Source of the DNA: Natronosalvus amylolyticus
GTDB lineage: Archaea > Halobacteriota > Halobacteria > Halobacteriales > Natrialbaceae
NCBI RefSeq assembly: GCF_024298845.1
Contig: NZ_CP101156.1
Location: 372,001 to 436,000, forward strand
Direction of reading: 5' to 3'
DNA length: 64,000 nt
A model generated the notes under the pieces. That model worked only from the letters and a program-made list of their open reading frames with translations. It did not search any database and was not told the DNA's origin. Below are positions 9,436-22,674 of this stretch, one piece after another. How positions within the stretch are numbered: the first letter of the stretch is position 1; every line of letters starts with the position of its first letter. The position numbers were made by a program, and so were the translations under genes.

Positions 9436-9565
9436 TTTTGAAAAGTTGTTCTCGTCCTGAAAATGCTCTCGATCGTCACCCATGCCCAAAGGAAACATCT
9501 TTTATTAGACGGCCCAATTTTATATTGTAGATGTGGCTATTTGATCTGTACAGGGCGATAGTACC

Positions 9566-10495
9566 ATGAAAGACGACGATATGTACGGATTGCCGCGATG
9601 GGTGCTCGCTGTCGGCCCCGTCGTTATTCTCGGATTCGTCTTCGGCCTCCTGTATCTCACTTCGCCGTTCGGTAACTTCGAGGACATGGCAGACGCCGGG
9701 ACCGGGGACATCCTACTGATGCTGTCTCTCATCGGCCTGATCGCCGGTATCGTGCCTGTTGCAATCGGTATGCTCTGGTTCCCATTCATCCAGAGTCTAC
9801 AGCTTCGATACCTACACGGGTTCATCGCCCTCGCTGGCGGTGTGCTCGCGTTCATCGCGCTCGAGATGACCGAAGAGATCATCGAACACGGAGCGATGGT
9901 CGACAATGTCACACTGGCGACGGGCGCTGCAGTCGTCGGAATCGGCGGTACCTTCGCCGTCATGTACGGAGCAAGCCAGTGGCGACAGCGAAAGATGGCA
10001 GCTGACGAAAAGAGTGGCCTCCAGATCGCCTACCTGGTTGCGCTTGCACTCGGCCTGCACAGCATCGGAGAAGGACTCGGTGTCGGTGTCGCGTTCGTTC
10101 AGGGTGATGCCACGCTGGTGACGCTCCTCGTACTCGCGTTCATCATGCACAACGTCATGGAGGGGCCGACCGTCGTTGCCGCTGTTGCGAAAGACCACTC
10201 GAGACCTCCGCTCCGACATTTCGCTGCCATGGGCGTCATTGCTGGCGGCCCCGTTATCCTCGGTGGCTGGATTGGAAGCCTCGCAAACTCTGACCTCCTT
10301 GCCGTATTGTTCTATGCCATCGCAGTCGGCGCCGTCATCCAGGTCCTGCTCGAGGTCGCGGATCTGATTCGATTCGATTCGAAAGTCCTCACCAAATTGA
10401 ACGTCTCGGCGTTCGTCGGCGGCCTCGTTCTCATGTTCCTCCTCGAGGACGTGTTGACGGAGCTGCTCCTCGAGGGATGGCTTGTCCCAGTTTAA
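9566..10495 (+). CDS. ZIP-family metal transporter
   Basis: A 309-residue polytopic membrane protein with about eight helices. The ZIP signatures are present: ALALGLHSIGEGLGVGVAF in the fourth helix and AFIMHNVMEGPTVV in the fifth, giving the paired His/Glu metal site. It moves divalent cations (Zn, Fe or Mn) across the cytoplasmic membrane. A TATA-like TTTTATATT box lies at about 9528-9536, some 30 bp before the ATG, so it has its own promoter. Its position just after a DtxR-type gene suggests metal-dependent regulation. Confidence 0.88.
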   Translation: MKDDDMYGLPRWVLAVGPVVILGFVFGLLYLTSPFGNFEDMADAGTGDILLMLSLIGLIAGIVPVAIGMLWFPFIQSLQLRYLHGFIALAGGVLAFIALEMTEEIIEHGAMVDNVTLATGAAVVGIGGTFAVMYGASQWRQRKMAADEKSGLQIAYLVALALGLHSIGEGLGVGVAFVQGDATLVTLLVLAFIMHNVMEGPTVVAAVAKDHSRPPLRHFAAMGVIAGGPVILGGWIGSLANSDLLAVLFYAIAVGAVIQVLLEVADLIRFDSKVLTKLNVSAFVGGLVLMFLLEDVLTELLLEGWLVPV

Positions 10496-10614
10496 GACTG
10501 GCTTTGGTCACACCAAGGGTTCCACGGGCCTGCTGACCCGTAGTGGTCCGTCGACCGCGGCTCCGAAGTTCCGGATTAGTAACCTATTTGTCACGCACTC
10601 AAGAAACGTGAGGC

Positions 10615-12450
10615 ATGTCGACGCCGAACACAGCCGCGGTCAACCCAGAGGCCCTTGCCCGATTGGCTGAATTTTACCATCCCGTCGTCTCCCCTGACGG
10701 TTCCACGGTCGCGTTCTATTATGACGAACACGGCCGCAACGATCTCTACCTGCTCGACCGGGAGACAGGAGCGTACGAACGCGTGACCGACGGTTCGGTC
10801 CCGCGGAGTGCCCGCTGGCACATCCTGTGGGGCCAGGATGGAGAGGCCGTCTACTTCCACCAGGACGACGCGGGCGACGAACAGAACGACATCGCGGCCT
10901 GGTCCCGTGACGATCACACCCGGACCGTCGTCGATATCGACGGACAGGGAATCCTCATGGACACCACCCAGGATGGCCGTCACGTCCTCTATACGAGCGA
11001 CGAAGGTGAGCAGATGAACTGCTATCGATACGATGTGGAATCTGACGATCGGATCCAACTCACCGACTACGACCGACCCGTCATGTTCGCGGTGTTCGAT
11101 CCCGAGGACGAACGGATTGCCTTTATGACCAACGAGAGCGACACACTCGAAAACCGTGACGTCTACGTCATGAACGCAGACGGAAGCGACAAACGCCGCC
11201 TCGCTATCGGGACCGACGGTTCTGAATCGGCCGTCGCCGGCTGGCATCCCGAGGGCAACCGCCTACTGATCTCCGATAACGCAGACGATCTGCGTCGCGT
11301 CGGTCTCTACGACCTCCAGACCAACGACATCGAGTGGCTCGGTCCCCACGAGGCCGAAGAGTCGCCTGCGGCCATCTCCCCGGACGGCCGGTACGTCCTC
11401 GCAACCCGAACACGGCGTGGGGCGACGATGCCCGTCGTGTACGACCTCGAGTCCAACGAGGCGCGGGAACTCGACCTCGCCGAAGGCGTTACCTCGTTTC
11501 CGAAGGGACGCGGGAGTGCCTTCGTCGACGAGTCGACCGTTGTCTTCGCACACTCGCGACCAGACGAGCGAAAGGAACTCTATGAGTACGACCTCGAGAC
11601 CGACGAGTACACGGTGTTACTCGAGGCCGCCTACGATGACGTCGACCCCGACGCGTTCGTCGACGCGGAGTACGTCACCTACGAGAGCGAAGACGGCCTC
11701 GAGATCGGTGCACTTCTCTACGATCCGCGAGGCGGACCGATTCCTGACGATGCCGACGACGTTCCGGGTGTCGTCCACGTACACGGGGGACCACACTCTC
11801 GATCGTCCAAGATGTTCAACCTGTTTGCTCAGTTCCTGGCCACACGCGGCTACGCCGTCTTACAGCCCAATTACCGGGGGTCGACCGGCAGTGGTCGATC
11901 GTTTAAGCAGGCGATACTGGGCGACTGGGGCGGATTGGAACAGGCCGACGTCGCCGCCGGCGGTCGGTGGCTGATGGACAACCCCTGGATCGACGAGGAG
12001 CGCGTGGCCGTCTACGGCGGAAGTTACGGCGGCTACTCGGTGTACTCCCAGTTGACCCAGTACCCGGAGCTCTGGGCCACCGGTATCGCCTCCGTCGGCA
12101 TCACGGACCTTCACCGCCTCTACGAGGAGGACATGGCTCACTTCCAGTATATTCTCCGCCAGCAGATGGGCGATCCCGAGGAGAACTACGAACTGTGGCG
12201 CGATCGAAGTCCGATCGAACACGTCGAGAATCTCGAACGACCCATCTGTATCGTCCACGGCGTTAACGACCCCCGGTGTCCGATCGAGCAGGCGCGGCTG
12301 TTTCGGGATGCACTGCTCGAGCGAGGCTGGACCGAGGGGGAGGCCTTCGAGTACACCGAGTTGGGTGCAGAGGGTCACGGATCGACGGACATCGACCAGA
12401 AGATCCGCAAGTTCGAGTTGCTAGGTGACTTTCTCGAGCGACGATTGTAA
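10615..12450 (+). CDS. S9 family peptidase, acylaminoacyl-peptidase type
   Basis: A 611-residue protein. The first 370 residues are WD40/TolB-like beta-propeller repeats (many D-G-x-x-V-x-F/Y and SPDG motifs). The last 240 residues are an alpha/beta hydrolase with Ser470 in YGGSYGGY, Asp552 in HGVNDPRCP and His588 in AEGHGS. The acidic surface and lack of a signal peptide indicate a cytoplasmic enzyme. Members remove N-acylated residues or cut oligopeptides. The hairpin-like GC stretch between this gene and the ZIP gene (about 10535-10552) could end the upstream transcript. Confidence 0.92.
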   Translation: MSTPNTAAVNPEALARLAEFYHPVVSPDGSTVAFYYDEHGRNDLYLLDRETGAYERVTDGSVPRSARWHILWGQDGEAVYFHQDDAGDEQNDIAAWSRDDHTRTVVDIDGQGILMDTTQDGRHVLYTSDEGEQMNCYRYDVESDDRIQLTDYDRPVMFAVFDPEDERIAFMTNESDTLENRDVYVMNADGSDKRRLAIGTDGSESAVAGWHPEGNRLLISDNADDLRRVGLYDLQTNDIEWLGPHEAEESPAAISPDGRYVLATRTRRGATMPVVYDLESNEARELDLAEGVTSFPKGRGSAFVDESTVVFAHSRPDERKELYEYDLETDEYTVLLEAAYDDVDPDAFVDAEYVTYESEDGLEIGALLYDPRGGPIPDDADDVPGVVHVHGGPHSRSSKMFNLFAQFLATRGYAVLQPNYRGSTGSGRSFKQAILGDWGGLEQADVAAGGRWLMDNPWIDEERVAVYGGSYGGYSVYSQLTQYPELWATGIASVGITDLHRLYEEDMAHFQYILRQQMGDPEENYELWRDRSPIEHVENLERPICIVHGVNDPRCPIEQARLFRDALLERGWTEGEAFEYTELGAEGHGSTDIDQKIRKFELLGDFLERRL

Positions 12451-12638
12451 TCGTCTGACTCGAGTGTGTCTTCCCGAGTGACAGTACCGATAGCGTTCGC
12501 CTGACCTGATTCCGTATGGCGAGTTTCACACCAGGATAGAAGCGCAACGCCTTACTACAGTCATCAAAAACATTCTATACCGAACACCGACCTGCACTGA
12601 CCATCGGATTTAAGCAAATCAATTACGAAGGATTCCCT

Positions 12639-13172
12639 ATGTCATCAATCGAACTTACGCCAAGCCAAAAAAAGATTCTCCGCGCACTGACCAACCTGCA
12701 TACTGAAGACGAAGACGCCATAAAAGGTGAAGATATCGCCGAGCAGGTCGACCGAAATCCCGGAACGATTCGCAATCAGATGCAGAGCCTGAAAGCCCTC
12801 CAGCTCGTCGAAGGTGTACCCGGGCCGAAAGGTGGTTACAAACCGACCGCCGCCGCGTTCGAAGCACTCGAGATTCAGCAGATGGACGAACCTGCGGCTG
12901 TTCCAATCACCCACGAAGGTACCGAAGTCGAAGGCGTTCTCGTCGAAGAAATCGACCTCTCGAGCGTCCACCATCCCGAACTATGCCGGGCTGAGATTCA
13001 CGTCCAGGGCTCGACCAGCGACATCCACGAGGGTGACACTGTTATCGTCGGTCCGACGCCGCTCTCGAAACTCGTTATCGAAGGCGAACTCGACGGGAAA
13101 GACGACACGAACAACATCCTGATCTTGCGGATCAACGACATGGTCGCTCCGGCCGAAGAGCCGGCACACTGA
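12639..13172 (+). CDS. Winged-helix regulator, often annotated Rrf2-like
   Basis: A 177-residue protein. Residues 5-75 are a winged helix (LTPSQKKILRAL, GEDIAEQVDRNPGTIRNQMQSLKALQLVEGVPGPKGGYKPT). The C-terminal part is a beta-rich domain with DTVIVGPTPLSKLVIEGELDG that may sense a ligand or dimerise. Many haloarchaea have this arrangement annotated as Rrf2 family. The three Cys residues of IscR-type [Fe-S] sensing are absent; a single Cys is present near residue 116. The target is unknown. It is convergent with gyrA. Confidence 0.75.
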   Translation: MSSIELTPSQKKILRALTNLHTEDEDAIKGEDIAEQVDRNPGTIRNQMQSLKALQLVEGVPGPKGGYKPTAAAFEALEIQQMDEPAAVPITHEGTEVEGVLVEEIDLSSVHHPELCRAEIHVQGSTSDIHEGDTVIVGPTPLSKLVIEGELDGKDDTNNILILRINDMVAPAEEPAH

Positions 13173-13297
13173 GTGGTTCGTCACGCCTGCGTATGTAAGC
13201 CGAACCGATGGGTTCGGTTTACACGGCAACGCTTGACGGAGTACTGAGCGGGGTAATCAGACGCCTCGTCGCGTTCGTTGTCTCTCGAGTTGTATTA

Positions 13298-13379
13298 ATC
13301 GTAGCCAGTGAAACGGTTTACACACCTACCGCGACACCCGCTTGCGATAGTGTGTGCAATGACTTTCACTGGCTACGAT
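13298..13379 (-). repeat. 82-bp palindromic element, copy A
   Basis: This element has 16-bp perfect inverted ends ATCGTAGCCAGTGAAA/TTTCACTGGCTACGAT and continues as an imperfect palindrome almost to its centre. Its reverse complement aligns over its whole length with copies B (58324-58405) and C (58710-58791), including the inner block TCATTGCACAC. It lies in the 347-bp gap between the convergent winged-helix gene and gyrA, where I see no gene. It may be a MITE-like element, a structured RNA or a bidirectional terminator. Confidence 0.85.
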
Positions 13380-13519
13380 AGTAGTCGATTACGCGTTTGC
13401 TCGAAGCGTACCGCTAACTCAGGCTGTAAACCGATCCCGTTCGACTGGACCGTATAGTGATTCCAGAACTATCCAGGCGCTCGAGTGGAGACGATATCGA
13501 ACGAGCGCCCGGGTCGTTA

Positions 13520-16006
13520 TTACTCCTCGTCTGATTCGGGCTCTTCGAGGTCGGAAACGTCTTCGGGGATCACGTCGACGCTTGCCACGGCGTCTCCGCT
13601 TTCGACATCCATCAGTGTGACGCCCATGGTGTTTCGGCCGACCGTCGAAATCTCGCTCGCGCGGGTCCGCATGATCTGGCCACGCTCGCTCATCATGACG
13701 AGTTCGTCTGCTTCGGTCACCGCTTTGACTGCCGTTACCGGGCCATTGCGCTCGTTCGTCTTGATGTCGATCAAACCCTTGCCGTAGCGAGACTGGGTCC
13801 GATACGCCGAGAGCAGTGTTCGTTTTCCGTACCCGTTTTTAGTGACCGTCAACAGCGCACGGTCGTCGTCCTCGTCGGTCGAGGCCAGCCCGGCGACAGC
13901 GTCACCCTCCTGGAGTTTGATGCCGTTTACTCCGCGGGCATTTCGCCCCATCGCTCGGACCTCCTCTTCGTCGAATCGAATCGTCATCCCCTGTTCGGTG
14001 GCGATAACGAGGTCTTTCGAGCCGTCAGTCACGTCGACGTCGACGAGTTCGTCACCCTCCTCGAGGCTTGCTGCGATGATGCCTGTCGAGAGGATGTTGT
14101 CGAACGCTGATCCCGCCGTTCGCTTGACGTACCCGTTCTGCGTTACCATCGTCACGTACTCGTCTTCGCCGAAGGCGTCGGTGTCGACGATTGCAGTGAT
14201 GTTCTCGCCAGGGTCGAGATCGAGGATGTTGACCGCGGATTTCCCGCGGGCCGTCCGGCCCATCTCCGGGATTTCGTAGGTTTTCAGCTGATAGACCTGG
14301 CCGTGGTTGGTAAAGCAGAGCAGATAATCGTGGGTGTTCGCCCGGAAGACGGTCGTCACCCGGTCACCGTCTTTGACGTCTGCACCGATAATCCCTTTCC
14401 CACCGCGACCTTGCGCGTCGAAGTTGGCGATAGGCATCCGCTTGACGTAGTCGTCTTCGGTCATGACGACGAACACGTCCTCTTGCGGAATGAGGTCCTC
14501 GTGCGTGACCGTTCCCTGGTCCTCGAGAATAGAGGTTCGTCGGTCGTCGTCGTACTCGTCTTTGATCTCGAGCAGTTCGTCTTTGATGACGTCGAACAGG
14601 GCGGATTCGCTCGCGAGGATGGCCCCGAGGCGTTCGATCTCGGCAGTCACTTCCTCGTACTCGTCTTTGATCTCCGTCGACTCCATGGAGGTGAGGCTCC
14701 CGAGTTGCATCCGAACGATATGTTCGGCCTGTGCCTCCGAGAAGTCGAAGTGCTCTTGCAGACCTGCTCTGGCTGCATCACGGTCTTCGGAATCTTGGAT
14801 CAGGTCGACGACGTCGTCGATGTTATCGAGCGCCTTGAGTCGCCCCTCGAGGATGTGTGCGCGTTCTTCGGCCTCGTTCAGGTCGTACTCGCTGCGTCGT
14901 CGAACGACCTCCTTGCGGTGGGCGATGTACTCCTCGAGGGTTTCTTTGAGCGTCAGCACGCGTGGCTGACCGTCAACCAGTGCGAGGTTGATCACGCCGA
15001 AGGTTCGCTCGAGGTGATTCTCGAGCAGTTTGTTTTTCACGACGTCGACGTTTGCACCTCGCTTGCACTCGATGACGACGCGGACGCCCTCACGGTCGGA
15101 TTCGTCACGAAGGTCGGAGATACCCTCGATAACGCCCTCGTTGACATCCTCGGCGATTCGTTCGACCATCCGTGCCTTGTTCGCCTGATAGGGCAGTTCG
15201 GTGATGACGATCCGTTCCCGGTTCGCTTTCCACTCTTCGACCTCGAACTCAGCGCGGACACGAATACGACCGCGACCGGTCGCGTACGCGGAGTAGATGG
15301 CGTCACGACCGACGATGTTCGCGCCGGTTGGGAAATCGGGGCCTTTGACGTGTTCCATCAGGTCCTCGACGGTCGCCTCGGGGTTGTCGATGAGTTCGAC
15401 GGTCGCGTCGATTACCTCGCCCAGGTTGTGTGGCGGGATGTTCGTCGACATCCCGACGGCAATCCCTGAGGAACCATTGACCAGCAAGTTGGGGAACGAT
15501 GATGGAAGGACCGTCGGCTCTTGCAATCGGTCGTCGTAGTTCGAGGCGAAGTCAACGGTGTCTTTCTCGATGTCCTCGAGCAGTTCTTCGGCAATCGCGG
15601 CCATGCGAGCCTCCGTATACCGGGGTGCTGCAGCCGGATCGCCGTCCATCGAACCGAAGTTCCCCTGACCGTCGACCAGCGGATAGCGCATCGAGAAGTC
15701 CTGGGCCATCCGTACCAGGGTGTCGTAAATCGCGCTGTCACCGTGTGGATGGTAATCACCCATCGTCTCTCCGACGATGGAGGAGGATTTTCGATGGCTC
15801 GAGCGACTCGTCACGCCGAGTTCGTGCATCGCATACAGGATTCGCCTGTGGACGGGTTTCAGGCCGTCACGGACGTCCGGGAGGGCACGACCGGCGATGA
15901 CGCTCATCGCATAGTCGATGTAGCTCTGTTCCATTTCGTCCTCGATTCGGACGGTCTCTACGCTTTGGGCGTCTACGTCGTGGGGGTCTGGTACCTCAGA
16001 ACTCAT
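13520..16006 (-). CDS. gyrA: DNA gyrase subunit A
   Basis: An 828-residue subunit with the breakage-reunion core: [35 protein letters not shown] and the catalytic Tyr in [11 protein letters not shown]. The C-terminal beta-pinwheel contains QGRGGKG (the GyrA-box, usually QRRGGKG) that wraps DNA and marks gyrase rather than topoisomerase IV. The frame is open 21 codons upstream, but that part overlaps gyrB, and the ATG at 16006 sits one base after the gyrB stop. It is co-transcribed with gyrB and introduces negative supercoils. The tail is very acidic (LEEPESDEE). Confidence 0.97.
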   Translation of the reverse strand: MSSEVPDPHDVDAQSVETVRIEDEMEQSYIDYAMSVIAGRALPDVRDGLKPVHRRILYAMHELGVTSRSSHRKSSSIVGETMGDYHPHGDSAIYDTLVRMAQDFSMRYPLVDGQGNFGSMDGDPAAAPRYTEARMAAIAEELLEDIEKDTVDFASNYDDRLQEPTVLPSSFPNLLVNGSSGIAVGMSTNIPPHNLGEVIDATVELIDNPEATVEDLMEHVKGPDFPTGANIVGRDAIYSAYATGRGRIRVRAEFEVEEWKANRERIVITELPYQANKARMVERIAEDVNEGVIEGISDLRDESDREGVRVVIECKRGANVDVVKNKLLENHLERTFGVINLALVDGQPRVLTLKETLEEYIAHRKEVVRRRSEYDLNEAEERAHILEGRLKALDNIDDVVDLIQDSEDRDAARAGLQEHFDFSEAQAEHIVRMQLGSLTSMESTEIKDEYEEVTAEIERLGAILASESALFDVIKDELLEIKDEYDDDRRTSILEDQGTVTHEDLIPQEDVFVVMTEDDYVKRMPIANFDAQGRGGKGIIGADVKDGDRVTTVFRANTHDYLLCFTNHGQVYQLKTYEIPEMGRTARGKSAVNILDLDPGENITAIVDTDAFGEDEYVTMVTQNGYVKRTAGSAFDNILSTGIIAASLEEGDELVDVDVTDGSKDLVIATEQGMTIRFDEEEVRAMGRNARGVNGIKLQEGDAVAGLASTDEDDDRALLTVTKNGYGKRTLLSAYRTQSRYGKGLIDIKTNERNGPVTAVKAVTEADELVMMSERGQIMRTRASEISTVGRNTMGVTLMDVESGDAVASVDVIPEDVSDLEEPESDEE

Positions 16007-16007
16007 A

Positions 16008-18044
<2,037 letters not shown>

Positions 18045-18213
18045 CTACCTTCGTGGGAAACCGTCGTTCGAGGAAGCAAAAGCGGAGATACACGGACAGA
18101 TACGTCGGAAATGCCGTGATACAGCCAAACGATTTATTGTACTCGAGCACTGCGGAATCACTTTCACCGCGGTAGCGCACACCTTTTAGCCCCCGCGGGT
18201 TAAAGACGGGACG

Positions 18214-20697
18214 ATGACGTCGCTACAGTCGACACTCGGCGAGGAGGGGATCGCCGAAGAACTCGCTGACAACCAGCGAGCGATCTCCATCGCCGAGTTC
18301 TTCGAGAAGAACAAGCATATGCTTGGCTTCGACAGCGGGGCCCGTGGACTCGTCACGGCCGTCAAAGAGGCCGTCGACAACGCCCTCGACGCCGCTGAGG
18401 AAGCCAGTATTCTCCCAGATATTTATGTCGAAATTCAAGAAACGGACGACTACTACCGGCTGATCGTCGAAGACAACGGTCCCGGGTTGACGAAAGAATC
18501 GCTGCCCAAGGTGTTCGGAAAACTGCTCTATGGCTCTCGATTCCACGCTCGCGAGCAGAGTAGAGGCCAGCAGGGAATCGGTATCTCCGCTGCCGTGTTG
18601 TACGCACAGCTCACGAGCGGGAAACCGGCCAAGATCACCAGTCGAACGCAAGGTGCAGCAGAGGCTGAATACTTCGAACTCATCGTCGACACCGACGAAA
18701 ACGAACCCGAGATTTCGGTCGAGGAAAAGACGACCTGGGATCGACCACACGGCACGCGGATCGAACTCGAGATGGAGGCGAACATGCGCGCCCGGAACCA
18801 GCTACACAACTACATGAAACATACGGCGGTCGTGAACCCGCACGCCCGCCTCGAGCTGGTCGAACCGAACGCCCACTTCAAATTCGAGCGGGCAACCGAT
18901 CAGCTTCCCGAAGAAACCGAAGAGATCCGTCCACACCCCCACGGCGTCGAACTGGGGACGGTCATCAAAATGTTGAACGCGACGGACTCACACTCGGTCT
19001 CCGGATTCCTTCAGGAAGAGTTCACGCGCGTCGGCAAGAAGACGGCCGAATCCATCATCGACGAGTTCCGTGACCGTCACTACGGCCGCGCCATGCGATG
19101 GAAGCCACCTGGCGCACACGAAGCCGGCGACATCGAGTCTGCTGTCGAAGCAGCGACGGCAAACAAGGGTGCAGAGGCGACGACAGCCTTTGCGACGGAG
19201 ATTGCAGACGCCGTCTCGAGCCGGGACCGAATTGCCCACCACGAACTCTCGACGGTCGTCGAGAACGTCGGCGACGCCGTTGGCGAGGAGTACGGGACGA
19301 CGTTCGGGTCGACGGTACGAGAGAACGCGATCGAAGCGGCGTGGGAGACGATCTGCGGCCACGAAGAAGCGACCAACGAGGGTGCAAAAGACGTTGACGG
19401 CCAGCAGGCCCTGGACGATATCGGCGAAGGCGAGAAACCCAACGTCTCCCGACTCGTCACGGATCTCTACGGGATCAGCGACGCGGCGACGAGTACCCGC
19501 AAGGACGACGAGGTCGTCCACGCCTTTTCGGTTCGACTGGCTGGCACGTTCGAAGACCTCGAGGATACCCGACATCGCCTCACCCACAGAGAGCTACGGA
19601 AAGCCATCGACCGCGCGGCCGATCTCACGGAAGAGTACGACGACGTCGCCTTCGGCGACACCGCTCGAGAGAACGTCACGGAAGCGATCTGGAACGTGAT
19701 GGCCACCGTCCCGGACGACCCGCCGCTCGTGCGTGAACTCGCAGGTGACCGTGATGCCTGTAGCGACCTCGTCGAGGGAATGCGTGCGACGAACATCATG
19801 GCACCGCCGACGCGGTGTCTGTCGCCGATTACTGACGAACTGGTCGAAGCCGGCCTCAGAAAGGAGTTCGACGCCGACTTCTATGCGGCGGCAACCCGTG
19901 ATGCGGGCGTTTCGGGAGGTGACCCCTTCATCGTGGAGGCGGGTATCGCCTACGGTGGCGACCTGGCAGCCGAGGGCAGCGTCGACGTTCTCCGATTCGC
20001 CAACCGGGTGCCCCTCGTCTACCAGCGAGGTGCCTGTGCGACGACTGACGTCGTCAAAGATATCGGCTGGCGAAACTACGGCCTCGACCAGCCTGGCGGC
20101 TCCGGCCTCCCAAACGGCCCGGCCGTCATCATGGTGCACGTCGCCTCGACGAACGTTCCCTTTACCAGCGAGTCCAAAGACGCCGTGGCGAACGTTCCCG
20201 AGATCGAAGACGAGATCGAACTCGCGATACGGGAAGCCGCCCGCGAACTGAAACGCTATCTGAACAAGCGACGCTCGATGCAAAAACGCCGGCAGAAACA
20301 GAACGTCCTCGGCAAAATCCTGCCTGAGATGGCCGAAAAGGTCGCCGAGGTGACCGACCGAGACCAGCCCAATATCGACGATGCGGTTGCCCGGATCATG
20401 AACAACGTGCTGGTCGAACGCCACCGCGAAGACGACGACTCGAGCGTCAAACTGGTCGTCGAAAACCACTCGAGCACGGCCGAATCACTCGAGATCACGG
20501 ACATCGTTAGCGCCGAGCCGGCCAACCTTTCGGATGGTGCGTCGGCCATCGAGATGGACGGTGAGTGGTTCGTCTCCTGGGACGTTGACGTTCCTGGCGG
20601 TGAGGAAGCGACACTCGAGTACGAAGTTCCCGGCGACGCCACGTTCGACCTCGACGTCAAAGGCATCGACGAGGAGAAACTGACGATCACAGCATGA
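18214..20697 (+). CDS. top6B: Type II DNA topoisomerase VI subunit B
   Basis: An 827-residue ATPase subunit. The N-terminal GHKL fold has [23 protein letters not shown] and [21 protein letters not shown]. It is followed by an H2TH and transducer region and an Ig-like C-terminal domain. A stretch of about 190 residues (about 310-500, rich in Ala/Glu and two similar TVREN/DTARENV helices) is an expansion in the H2TH region, and its two halves look like repeats of each other. The enzyme relaxes and decatenates DNA with ATP. It overlaps top6A by 4 bp. Confidence 0.95.
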   Translation: MTSLQSTLGEEGIAEELADNQRAISIAEFFEKNKHMLGFDSGARGLVTAVKEAVDNALDAAEEASILPDIYVEIQETDDYYRLIVEDNGPGLTKESLPKVFGKLLYGSRFHAREQSRGQQGIGISAAVLYAQLTSGKPAKITSRTQGAAEAEYFELIVDTDENEPEISVEEKTTWDRPHGTRIELEMEANMRARNQLHNYMKHTAVVNPHARLELVEPNAHFKFERATDQLPEETEEIRPHPHGVELGTVIKMLNATDSHSVSGFLQEEFTRVGKKTAESIIDEFRDRHYGRAMRWKPPGAHEAGDIESAVEAATANKGAEATTAFATEIADAVSSRDRIAHHELSTVVENVGDAVGEEYGTTFGSTVRENAIEAAWETICGHEEATNEGAKDVDGQQALDDIGEGEKPNVSRLVTDLYGISDAATSTRKDDEVVHAFSVRLAGTFEDLEDTRHRLTHRELRKAIDRAADLTEEYDDVAFGDTARENVTEAIWNVMATVPDDPPLVRELAGDRDACSDLVEGMRATNIMAPPTRCLSPITDELVEAGLRKEFDADFYAAATRDAGVSGGDPFIVEAGIAYGGDLAAEGSVDVLRFANRVPLVYQRGACATTDVVKDIGWRNYGLDQPGGSGLPNGPAVIMVHVASTNVPFTSESKDAVANVPEIEDEIELAIREAARELKRYLNKRRSMQKRRQKQNVLGKILPEMAEKVAEVTDRDQPNIDDAVARIMNNVLVERHREDDDSSVKLVVENHSSTAESLEITDIVSAEPANLSDGASAIEMDGEWFVSWDVDVPGGEEATLEYEVPGDATFDLDVKGIDEEKLTITA

Positions 20698-21785
20698 GTA
20701 CGGATTCAGACGCGACGGCCCGAGCACAGCTCATCGACCTGGCTGCCCAGTTTTACGATCAGTTCGAACTGGGCGAGATTCCACACATGGAGGTACCAAC
20801 CCGGTCGAAAAGTAACATCGAACTCGACGAGGAAGCCAACGTCTGGGTGTACGGCGACCGGACGTCGACCCGTAGTGCGAACTCCGTTCGCGGCGCACGG
20901 AAACTGCTGAAAGCGGTCTACACCATCGAGTTCCTCGCCGACCAGCTCGAGCAGGATCGTTCGTCGACTCTGCGTGAGTTGTATTACCTCTCCGAAAGCT
21001 GGGACAACAAGGAAGCCCAGTTCAACGATCAGGACGAATCTAACCAGTTGATCGAAGACCTCGAGATCGTGAGCGAGGTTACCCGTGAGGACTTCCACAT
21101 GCGCCCGGAAGAGTCCGGAGCGACGATTATGGGGCCGCTGTTCTTGCGCGAACAGACCCGTCGTGGCGACCGCGAAATCCACTGCCAGGAAGACGTCGGC
21201 GAAGGTGGCTACCAGATTCCCAACAACCCCGACACTATCGAATTTCTCGACTCGGATGCCGAATTCATCCTCTGTGTCGAGACCGGTGGGATGCGTGACC
21301 GACTCGTCGAGAACGGCTTCGACGATGATTACGGCGCGCTGGTCGTCCACCTCAAGGGACAACCCGCTCGAGCGACCCGTCGAATCACGAAACGGCTCCA
21401 CGACGAACTCGGATTGCCGGTGACGGTGTTCACTGACGCTGACCCGTGGTCGTACCGGATTTTCGGCTCGGTTGCCTACGGATCGATCAAATCCGCACAC
21501 CTTTCGGAGTATCTCGCGACGCCCCAGGCACAGTTCATCGGCATCCAGCCCTCGGATATCGTCGAGTACGACCTGCCGACGGACCCGCTGACCGACTCCG
21601 ACATCAACGCCCTCGAAAACGAGTTGACCGACCCACGGTTCCAGACCGATTACTGGGAAGAACAGATCGAACTCCAGCTCGATATCGGGAAGAAGGCAGA
21701 ACAGCAGGCACTCGCGGCTCGCGGTCTCGACTTCGTGACCGACACCTACCTGCCCGAGCGTCTCGAGCAGATGGGGATTTTCTAG
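20694..21785 (+). CDS. top6A: Type II DNA topoisomerase VI subunit A
   Basis: A 363-residue Spo11-like DNA-cleaving subunit. The winged-helix catalytic motif is [13 protein letters not shown] (Tyr97/Tyr98; the second matches the usual catalytic position). The TOPRIM domain follows with [12 protein letters not shown] and [19 protein letters not shown] (metal-binding Glu and DxD). It starts with ATG in an ATGA overlap with top6B, so subunit translation is coupled. Its neighbour on the other side of top6B is the gyrase operon, so the two type II enzymes could share control from the 274-bp intergenic region. Confidence 0.96.
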   Translation: MSTDSDATARAQLIDLAAQFYDQFELGEIPHMEVPTRSKSNIELDEEANVWVYGDRTSTRSANSVRGARKLLKAVYTIEFLADQLEQDRSSTLRELYYLSESWDNKEAQFNDQDESNQLIEDLEIVSEVTREDFHMRPEESGATIMGPLFLREQTRRGDREIHCQEDVGEGGYQIPNNPDTIEFLDSDAEFILCVETGGMRDRLVENGFDDDYGALVVHLKGQPARATRRITKRLHDELGLPVTVFTDADPWSYRIFGSVAYGSIKSAHLSEYLATPQAQFIGIQPSDIVEYDLPTDPLTDSDINALENELTDPRFQTDYWEEQIELQLDIGKKAEQQALAARGLDFVTDTYLPERLEQMGIF

Positions 21786-21843
21786 GGCACTTTTCTTCCG
21801 CTCGAGTGGTACAGTGCCGGTGGCTGCGGATGAATTTCCCGTG

Positions 21844-22551
21844 TCACTGTGTCGGTGTCTCGAGTACCACAGGGACGCCTCGATGGGCGACGTCGACGAC
21901 GAACGCGTCTTCGTCCGTCTCGAGGGCGGCGAACGTGTTGTAATGAATCGGGAGCACCAGTCCTGGCCGAATCGTGTCGGCGAGGTCGGCGGCATCGTGG
22001 CGGTCCATCGTGAAAGCGCCACCGATCGGCGGGAGCAGACAGTCGATAGCCAGTTCCTCGTGGGCGGGGAGGACGTCGCTATCTCCTGGCCAGAACGCAC
22101 AGACGCCGTCGATGGTCACGCCGAAGCCACAGCCCTCGCCTTTCGGGTGGTACGGGACGCCGTCGTCGTCAGTGTAGGGACCGTCCGGTTCGTTGTACGC
22201 CGGCGTGGTGAACAGGTCGAGTGGCCCGAGGACGAACGACTGGTCTTCCCGGACGCGTTCGACCTCGTATGGGAGTTCCTCGGGTTGTTCGTCGACGCGG
22301 TCGATTTCGTCGGCATCGACGGCCTCGTGCACGACGACGATTGCGTCTTCGTGAGCGACCCGCCTGATACCGTCGGGGTCGTAGTGGTCGCCATGAGTGA
22401 CGAGCACGAGGTCGCCGTCTCGTTCGTCGTAGTCGTCGAGGACGCCGTACCGTCCCGGGTCCATGTAGACGACAGCGCCGGTTTCTCCCTCGAGGCGAAC
22501 GGTCGCGTAGCCAAGCCAGTCGATCAACACCGAATCGAAGCGGACGGTCAT
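21844..22551 (-). CDS. Metallo-beta-lactamase fold hydrolase
   Basis: A 235-residue protein with the MBL metal motif in the form THGDHYDPDG (H-x-D-H), a later metal Asp in FWPGDSDVLP and His in LPIHYNTF. The layout resembles UlaG-like lactonases and the short MBL proteins that are widespread in archaea. The substrate is unknown. It is convergent with top6A, with only 58 bp between the stops. Confidence 0.85.
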   Translation of the reverse strand: MTVRFDSVLIDWLGYATVRLEGETGAVVYMDPGRYGVLDDYDERDGDLVLVTHGDHYDPDGIRRVAHEDAIVVVHEAVDADEIDRVDEQPEELPYEVERVREDQSFVLGPLDLFTTPAYNEPDGPYTDDDGVPYHPKGEGCGFGVTIDGVCAFWPGDSDVLPAHEELAIDCLLPPIGGAFTMDRHDAADLADTIRPGLVLPIHYNTFAALETDEDAFVVDVAHRGVPVVLETPTQ

Positions 22552-22589
22552 GATTGGGCGTTCGGGAAGTGAGTCGAAAAGCGTTGGGC

Positions 22590-22640
22590 TCTCGAGTGGG
22601 CGAGTGAGGCCGGTGTGTCATCTCGAGTGGGCGAGCGAGG
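22590..22640. repeat. Short direct repeat
   Basis: TCTCGAGTGGGCGAGTGAGG (22590-22609) recurs at 22621-22640 with one change, a 31-bp period, in the gap between the MBL gene and the dehydrogenase gene. It probably arose by slippage; no function is evident. Confidence 0.5.
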
Positions 22641-22674
22641 GTGGTGGGTGAGTGAGAACAGTGTGGTCTCAGGT

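Noticed and set aside
14303-15469. Long plus-strand open frame (388 codons) inside gyrA
   Set aside because: It is fully antisense to conserved gyrA sequence; GC-rich haloarchaeal codon use keeps the opposite strand open. The translated product has no recognisable family features.
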